64,000 nucleotides of DNA from positions 591,499 through 655,498 of the forward strand of contig NGFI01000002.1 in the NCBI GenBank assembly GCA_002215645.1, written 5' to 3'. This document shows positions 59,380 through 64,000 of the stretch, piece by piece. Origin of the DNA: Gemmatimonadetes bacterium 2013_60CM_65_52 (GTDB lineage: Bacteria; Gemmatimonadota; Gemmatimonadetes; Gemmatimonadales; Gemmatimonadaceae). The notes below the pieces were generated by a model. That model was not told where the DNA came from, did no database searches, and saw only the letters and a list, made by a program, of their open reading frames with translations. The translations under genes were made by a program, and so were the position numbers. Each line of letters begins with the position of its first letter. The first letter of the stretch is position 1.

Positions 59380-60012
59380 TTACTTGTCCGGCAGATGAAC
59401 GATCCCTCGGCGCAGCGCGATTGTAACGGCCTCAGTTCGGTCGCTGGCGCCCAGCTTTTCGAAGACGTTGAGGAGGTGCGCTTTCACCGTCGCCTCCGTC
59501 CGACCGATCGCGCCAGCGATTTCCTTGTTGCTCAGACCATCCATCATATGCGTGAGCACCTCGATCTCCCGCCCGGTCAAATCGGCGCGCGGCGTGTATT
59601 CCGCGAGCCGTTGCGCAACTGCAGCCGGTAGGACCTTGTCACCCTTGTGGACGGCACGAATCGCCTGCGCCACATCATGCCGAAGGGCATCTTTGATCAA
59701 ATACCCGCGCGCTCCAGCCTCCAGCGCGCGATGAACGTCAGCATCGCCAACGAACGTAGTCACGGCGATGATTCGCGCTTGCGGGAACTCAGTAACAATT
59801 CTCTGGATCGCTTCCGCCCCGCTCATTCGAGGCATGCTGAGATCCATGAGCGTGACATCTGGCTTGTGCGCACGAAACTTCTCGACGGCTTCCGCGCCGT
59901 CTCCAGCTTCGGCGACGAGGTCAAAATCCTCATGCACCGAAAGCATTGCGGCGAGGCCGTCGCGGAAAATCGGGTGGTCGTCGACCGTCATCACCCGAAT
60001 TGGAGCGCCCAT
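59380..60012 (-). CDS. NarL/FixJ family response regulator
   Basis: A 210-residue response regulator. The receiver has VMTVDDHPIFRDGL (acidic pair at 11-12), the phospho-acceptor Asp57 in VTLMDLSMPRMSG and Lys near 106 in GYLIKDALR. The C-terminal LuxR-type helix-turn-helix reads LTGREIEVLTHMMDGLSNKE and IAGAIGRTEATVKAHLLNVF. It should be phosphorylated by the histidine kinase encoded just upstream (48-base gap). The ATG at 60012 is preferred because the receiver begins there; a GTG at 60036 adds eight residues. Confidence 0.92.
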   Translation of the reverse strand: MGAPIRVMTVDDHPIFRDGLAAMLSVHEDFDLVAEAGDGAEAVEKFRAHKPDVTLMDLSMPRMSGAEAIQRIVTEFPQARIIAVTTFVGDADVHRALEAGARGYLIKDALRHDVAQAIRAVHKGDKVLPAAVAQRLAEYTPRADLTGREIEVLTHMMDGLSNKEIAGAIGRTEATVKAHLLNVFEKLGASDRTEAVTIALRRGIVHLPDK

Positions 60013-60059
60013 GAAAGAATGGTGGCCGGTGCTCACGGTCGGCGATATCCGTCGTTCGG

Positions 60060-63000
60060 TTAGTCCTTTGCCCTGGGCTCTCGACGCCCAATTGGGCCGG
60101 GCGTGTAGGGCGCTTGCAGGATGACGATCGTGCCTTGGTTCGGCTCGCTATCGATTGTGAGGCGGGCTCCGATACGGCTCGCGCGCTCGTCCATGCCCAG
60201 CAGTCCCCAATGGCCAACGGGTCGAGCGTCCCGGCTCGGATCGAAGCCGCGGCCGTCATCGCGCACCGAAACGCGAAAGCGAAACCACTGAAAATCCCAT
60301 ATGACATACGCGTGCTGCGCCGCCGCATGCTTACGGATGTTGGTGAGTGCTTCCTCGACAATGCGCATGCACTCAGTGCGCGTGACAACGCTGATCCTTC
60401 GTGGTCGACGTTCGCAGGTCACGCTGTACTCGATTGATGTCGCTCCCAAAATTCGTTGGCACGACGTTTCGCATTCGCGCACTGGATTGAAAGGCGTGGC
60501 TGCATCGTCAGTGGACCTGATCTCCCACACCGCGAATCGCGCCTTGGCCAGGGTTCGATCGATCAGGAGTAGCACACGATCCAATAGCGCTTGCTTATCG
60601 GGTGGCAGCGCCAGACGTGCGGACGCAGCATCAAGCTCCAGCGCGATTCCGGTAAAACCCTGAAACAGCGAATCGTGAATCTCGCGGGTGAGGCGCGTTC
60701 GCTCGTCACGCATGGCCGCGACTCGGGCGCGTGTCTGCGCCTCCTGTAAAACCCACAGCATCAGTCCGCCGAGGAGTAAGAGGCCGGCGATGAACCACGA
60801 TCGGCGATAGACCGGTGCGAGCACTTCGATCGTCGTGAACGCCGGAGTCTGATTCCACGTTCCTTCGCGGTTCGCGACGGAGACCAAAAAGCGATAACGC
60901 CCCGCGGGGAGCCGCGAGTAGTAGGCGATTCTCCGCGTACCGGGTTCCACCCATTCGTGATCGAGCGGTTCCAGCTTGTACCGGAAGGTCACGTTGCCCG
61001 GAGACGACAGTTCTACCGCGGCATAGTGGAACTCGACATTGGGTCGACCGGGTCCGACCTGAAGCGCCGGGCCGAGGGCTTGCGCTTCACCGTCGACCGA
61101 GATTTCATCGATCGTCACCGCGGGTGGGCCGGTGTTGTCGATCGCCTCGGCGGGATTGATGGACGCCAGGCCCTGAATCGTCGCAAACCATAAGCGTCCT
61201 GTGTGGTCTCGCCAAGCCGACGGTTGAAACCCCCCATTCGTCTCGGCGTTCACGAGTCCATCGCCGACGCCGTACAGTACGCTGTGCACACGACGGAGCG
61301 CGCCGTCTGCAAACTGATTGAGCTGCTCTTTCGCAACGCGATAAATCCCTCGGTTGCCGCTCATCCACAGATTGCCGCGACCGTCATCGAGAATCGCAGA
61401 CACGATGTTGTCAGCGAGACCGTCGGCTTGCGTGATCGGCACGAGTCGACCACGGCGCAGACGATTCAATCCGCCGCCATACGTCCCGATCCAAAGCGTA
61501 TGGTCGGCGTCTTCGTAGATCGCGCGTACGTACGCGCTCGACAGTCCGTCGCGCAGCGTGTACGAGGTAAATCGGCCGTCCGCGCCCAATCGACTCAAGC
61601 CACCGAGTGTTCCAACCCAAATCGCGCCGTCAGAGGTCTGGGTGATGTATCGCACGCTATTGCTGGCGAGGCCGTGTTTCGTGTTGTACACGCGGACGAC
61701 CTGACGTCCGCGTACTTTTGCGAGGCCTTCGGCGTCCGTGCCAACCCACAGCGTCCCGTCTCGATCAGTAAAGAGTGCCATCATTCGGCCGTCGCCCAGC
61801 ACTCCGAGTCCATAGACGGGTTCGACATGGCCCTTCTCGATTCGCTTCAAGCCCCCACCCCACGTGCCGACCCACACTACACCTGTGCTATCCTGCGCCA
61901 TCGAAGCAATGCAGGGATCTCCGTCCGGCGTGCCCACAGGCGCCGACAGATAGGTATGCACGACGGTTCGGCGAGCATCGAGCACGCTTACTCCACCACA
62001 ATTGCTTCCGGCCCAGAGCGACCCGTCCCGCGTTTCCATGACCGGTGTAATGGCGTCGTTCAGCAGTCCGTTCGACTGTCGATACGTGGTAAAGAGATTT
62101 CGTTTCGCTCGGAGGAGTCCATCACGAGTCGTTCCGGCCCAGACCGTTCCGTCTCCCGCGCGAAAGAGGGAGCGAACTCCGAAGGAGCTTACCCTCTGAA
62201 CAGGGTCAGGTACGTCTGGCCGGAATTCAACCAGCCCGTGAAATACGTCAGCAAGCCAGAACGCGCCTCCTCTGTCCTGCTCAACCATGTTCTCCGGACC
62301 GAAGCCGATCCGCAAAGTGTCGAGGCCGCCGTTAGCGTGTAAACGCCCAACGCCGTCCGGGAGCCGATACCACCGATTGCCCTCTCGATCCTCGAGCAGA
62401 AAGCGATTGAATGAGTAGCTTCCTATCGTGTCCGGCCGTTGGAACACGTGGTCTTGTTGCAGCGCGGGCAAGAACGCGCCGACAATGTTGATCCAGAGCT
62501 TTCCGGCGCCGTCCTCGACGAACGAATGAACCGCGTTGAATGGCACGCTGTCGAGCCCATGAAATGTCTCGAAGCGCGTTCCATCGTATCGCGCGGCACC
62601 GCCATATTGGGTGCCGACCCACAGCATGCCGGCGCGGTCGAAATGCAGTGCGTTGACAGAGTTGTGCGGCAAGCCCTCCGGCACCTTGAATTGCCGAAAG
62701 CGTCCGTGGTAGTAGCGGAGCAGTCCGTCCTCCGTGCCAATCCACAGCGCGCTGTCGGGCGCAACAGCGAGGGACGTGATTCGATCGACGTGCCGCCCCG
62801 TGGAGTCCATCCGCTCCACCGCGTTGAATCGAAGCCCGTCGAAGCGCGCCATTCCGCCAAACGTCCCCACCCAGATATATCCGTCCGGCGTCTGGGCGAC
62901 GGCGTTCACTGAGTTCTGTGGCAGGCCGTCCACCGTCGTCCATTGATCGACGGTGAACCGCGGAGGGGACATCAATCTGCGCGTACTCTGCGCGGCGGCG

Positions 63001-63062
63001 CCCCGTGTGATGTTCAGCAACGCCAGACCCAGGAACGGCAGAAGGACTCGCCGGACTTTCAT
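60060..63062 (-). CDS. Propeller-type sensor histidine kinase (two-component, HisKA_3)
   Basis: A 1000-residue sensor. Signal peptide or anchor at the N-terminus (MKVRRVLLPFLGLALLNITRG). Residues 40-610 hold about fourteen two-component-regulator propeller repeats (typical unit DGYIWVGTFGGMARFDG, also GMLWVGTQYGGAARYDG and GAIWVGTLGGLSRLGADG). A Y_Y_Y-type domain follows (FRYKLEPLDHEWVEPG, YYSRLPAGRYRFLVSVANRE), then one membrane segment (about 727-748), then a HisKA_3 dimerisation helix with REIHDSLFQGFTGIALELDA (His about 795) and an HATPase domain with EEALTNIRKHAAA and VRDDGRGFDP. In known relatives such sensors detect extracellular glycans or their products. The partner regulator is encoded directly downstream. 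Confidence 0.92.
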   Translation of the reverse strand: MKVRRVLLPFLGLALLNITRGAAAQSTRRLMSPPRFTVDQWTTVDGLPQNSVNAVAQTPDGYIWVGTFGGMARFDGLRFNAVERMDSTGRHVDRITSLAVAPDSALWIGTEDGLLRYYHGRFRQFKVPEGLPHNSVNALHFDRAGMLWVGTQYGGAARYDGTRFETFHGLDSVPFNAVHSFVEDGAGKLWINIVGAFLPALQQDHVFQRPDTIGSYSFNRFLLEDREGNRWYRLPDGVGRLHANGGLDTLRIGFGPENMVEQDRGGAFWLADVFHGLVEFRPDVPDPVQRVSSFGVRSLFRAGDGTVWAGTTRDGLLRAKRNLFTTYRQSNGLLNDAITPVMETRDGSLWAGSNCGGVSVLDARRTVVHTYLSAPVGTPDGDPCIASMAQDSTGVVWVGTWGGGLKRIEKGHVEPVYGLGVLGDGRMMALFTDRDGTLWVGTDAEGLAKVRGRQVVRVYNTKHGLASNSVRYITQTSDGAIWVGTLGGLSRLGADGRFTSYTLRDGLSSAYVRAIYEDADHTLWIGTYGGGLNRLRRGRLVPITQADGLADNIVSAILDDGRGNLWMSGNRGIYRVAKEQLNQFADGALRRVHSVLYGVGDGLVNAETNGGFQPSAWRDHTGRLWFATIQGLASINPAEAIDNTGPPAVTIDEISVDGEAQALGPALQVGPGRPNVEFHYAAVELSSPGNVTFRYKLEPLDHEWVEPGTRRIAYYSRLPAGRYRFLVSVANREGTWNQTPAFTTIEVLAPVYRRSWFIAGLLLLGGLMLWVLQEAQTRARVAAMRDERTRLTREIHDSLFQGFTGIALELDAASARLALPPDKQALLDRVLLLIDRTLAKARFAVWEIRSTDDAATPFNPVRECETSCQRILGATSIEYSVTCERRPRRISVVTRTECMRIVEEALTNIRKHAAAQHAYVIWDFQWFRFRVSVRDDGRGFDPSRDARPVGHWGLLGMDERASRIGARLTIDSEPNQGTIVILQAPYTPGPIGRREPRAKD

Positions 63063-63440
63063 GCCCTGAAGCTTACAGTCCCGGGTGCCGCAACAGCTTG
63101 TCACCGCAGGAGGTTCGTCCTAACCAATCGGTTAAGCGAAAGACTGGTCGACCGACGAATAGTTGCGGCGGGATGGTGATACCATCTTCCGCGCTCAACT
63201 TCTTTCGGGAGCGATCGATGCGGAAGCAGCTGAGCATCGGAATCATGGTTGCCCTCGTGAGCATCGTGCATGCGACGAACAGGACAGTGCCTCGCCGTTG
63301 CGTGTGACGTAGAGCGAGGTCCGAAGCGTCGGTAACGATTGTGGAGGCGCGCGCTCTTCGGGCATTCGCGCCCGCAGATCCGAGTCGCCCGTCACGGGTA
63401 GCCCTGGAAGGTAATTCAGGTGCAGCCAGGAGTAAGAGTC
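63063..63440. other. 378-bp intergenic region between the sensor kinase and the last gene
   Basis: It contains an inverted repeat TAACC-aatc-GGTTA (63121-63134) near the kinase start, a possible short exported ORF (63218-63307) and no other coding sequence. The inverted repeat could be an operator for either divergent gene. Confidence 0.5.
63218..63307 (+). CDS. Short ORF with signal-peptide-like N-terminus, possibly a remnant
   Basis: A 29-residue frame with GGGAG seven bases before its ATG encodes MRKQLSIGIMVALVSIVHAT followed by nine residues and a stop. The first 19 residues look like a complete signal peptide with an A-x-A-like end. Either it is a tiny exported peptide or the surviving start of a decayed secreted protein. 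No homology can be claimed. Confidence 0.3.
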   Translation: MRKQLSIGIMVALVSIVHATNRTVPRRCV

Positions 63441-64000
63441 ATGACTGAATCAGCATCGCACCTGCGTGTCATCGAGGAGACGCCTGCGTACTGGCGAGTG
63501 GTGTTTGATAATCCGCCTCTCAACATCATGGACGCCGACATGTTCGAGGGCCTGCAGGACGTGCTCGCGCGAATGGACGCCAGCCCGAGCCTTCGTGTCG
63601 TCGTATTTGAGAGCGCGAATCCCGACTTCTATCTCGCCCACTTCGAGGTGAAAGACACGGCGAGGACCCTCACCCTCCTTAAGACTGTCGGGCCGTCCGG
63701 CCTTCCGTCGCTGTTGGATACGTTCGTTCGTCTCACCAAGTCTCCGGTTGTCAGCATCGCGAAGATCCGGGGCCGGGCCCGTGGTGTAGCGAGCGAGTTC
63801 CTTCTCGCCTGCGACATGCGATTCGCCTCGCGAGAGAACACGGCCCTGGCGCAAGTGGAAGTCGGCTCGGGCGTGCATCCCGGCGGCGGCGGCACCGAAC
63901 GCCTTCCACCGCTCGTCGGCCGGGGTCGCGCGCTCGAAATCGTGCTCAGTTCGAACGACTTCGACGGCGAGACCGCTGAACGATACGGATACGTCAATCG
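63441..64000 (+). CDS. Enoyl-CoA hydratase/isomerase family protein (3' end outside the window)
   Basis: The first 186 codons of a crotonase-superfamily protein; the frame is open to the window end. Seen: VVFDNPPLNIMDADMFEGLQ near 20-39 with the superfamily N-P-P-L-N, SLRVVVFESANPDFYLAHFE (the A-G/F-G-D-L type loop is FYLAHFE here), SIAKIRGRARGVASEFLLAC with the second oxyanion loop, and LAQVEVGSGVHPGGGGTERL. The catalytic Glu pair of classic hydratases is not clearly in place (GVASEFLLACDMR has the position filled by Glu; VEVGSGVHPG lacks the second). AGGAG lies ten bases before the ATG at 63441. A hydratase or an isomerase-type member are both possible. Confidence 0.82.
   Translation, partial: MTESASHLRVIEETPAYWRVVFDNPPLNIMDADMFEGLQDVLARMDASPSLRVVVFESANPDFYLAHFEVKDTARTLTLLKTVGPSGLPSLLDTFVRLTKSPVVSIAKIRGRARGVASEFLLACDMRFASRENTALAQVEVGSGVHPGGGGTERLPPLVGRGRALEIVLSSNDFDGETAERYGYVN

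Overview
The window reads as one contiguous piece of a high-GC (roughly two-thirds G+C) Gram-negative-type bacterial chromosome. It has outer-membrane proteins (an OmpA-family porin and a small barrel), many lipoproteins, a cytochrome c maturation cluster, and several large secreted peptidases. The mixture (CHRD-domain lipoproteins, a Cys-Ser-Gly-Asp-rich lipoprotein start, a propeller histidine kinase, M28 and M16 peptidases, a patatin, 7-deazaguanine genes) suggests a soil or freshwater Gemmatimonadota-like organism. That assignment is inference; the window has no rRNA, tRNA or universal marker to settle it. No insertion sequence, integrase, phage gene or CRISPR array was seen.

Layout. 1-4.7 kb, minus strand: ccmA-ccmB-ccmC-ccmD overlapping head to tail, then a fused uroporphyrinogen-III methyltransferase/synthase and an ATP-grasp ligase (heme and siroheme supply and export for cytochrome c). 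4.8-11.3 kb: MBL hydrolase, MHS-type transporter, acetyl-CoA synthetase, Cu/Zn superoxide dismutase, dicarboxylate symporter. 11.4-18 kb: VKOR/DsbA oxidative folding pair, an alpha/beta hydrolase with an altered triad, small proteins, a phosphatidyltransferase, a cyclic-nucleotide-binding protein, a SpeD-like protein without the pyruvoyl serine, and a membrane protein with a TIM-barrel-like domain. 18-24.5 kb, minus: two TPR proteins, an ABC exporter and a two-domain M16 peptidase. 24.6-29.3 kb, minus: PsuG, a beta-lactamase-like protein, a small protein, an aminotransferase and an amino-acid permease.

29.4-40.9 kb: a patatin fused to a ferredoxin domain, an M20 deacylase, aconitase, a glycine-zipper lipoprotein, a peroxiredoxin whose catalytic codon is an in-frame TGA followed by a SECIS-like hairpin (probable selenoprotein), a MOFRL glycerate kinase, and the agmatine-to-putrescine pair aguB-aguA. 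40.9-50.4 kb: M28 peptidase, cystathionine synthase/lyase, queC-queE, an NlpC/P60 hydrolase behind a structured leader, two CHRD lipoproteins, OmpA and a double SnoaL-like lipoprotein. 50.6-57.4 kb: HNH protein, FUSC transporter, a MarR regulator with a shared operator in front of a YceI/dioxygenase operon, and a nitrilase. 57.5-64 kb: a lower-GC module (RHH regulator with an operator on its -10 box plus a two-TM protein), a lipoprotein, a response regulator and propeller histidine kinase, and an enoyl-CoA hydratase-like gene cut by the window end.

The strongest candidates for something unusual are the selenocysteine peroxiredoxin (36455-37027) and a roughly 190-200 bp noncoding repeat. That repeat occurs twice (32071-32260 and 43911-44110) with a related third locus (36230-36336). 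It always lies in the same orientation just upstream of the next gene. Start codons were chosen from conserved N-termini, Shine-Dalgarno sequences and gene overlaps and are stated where they differ from the longest frame.
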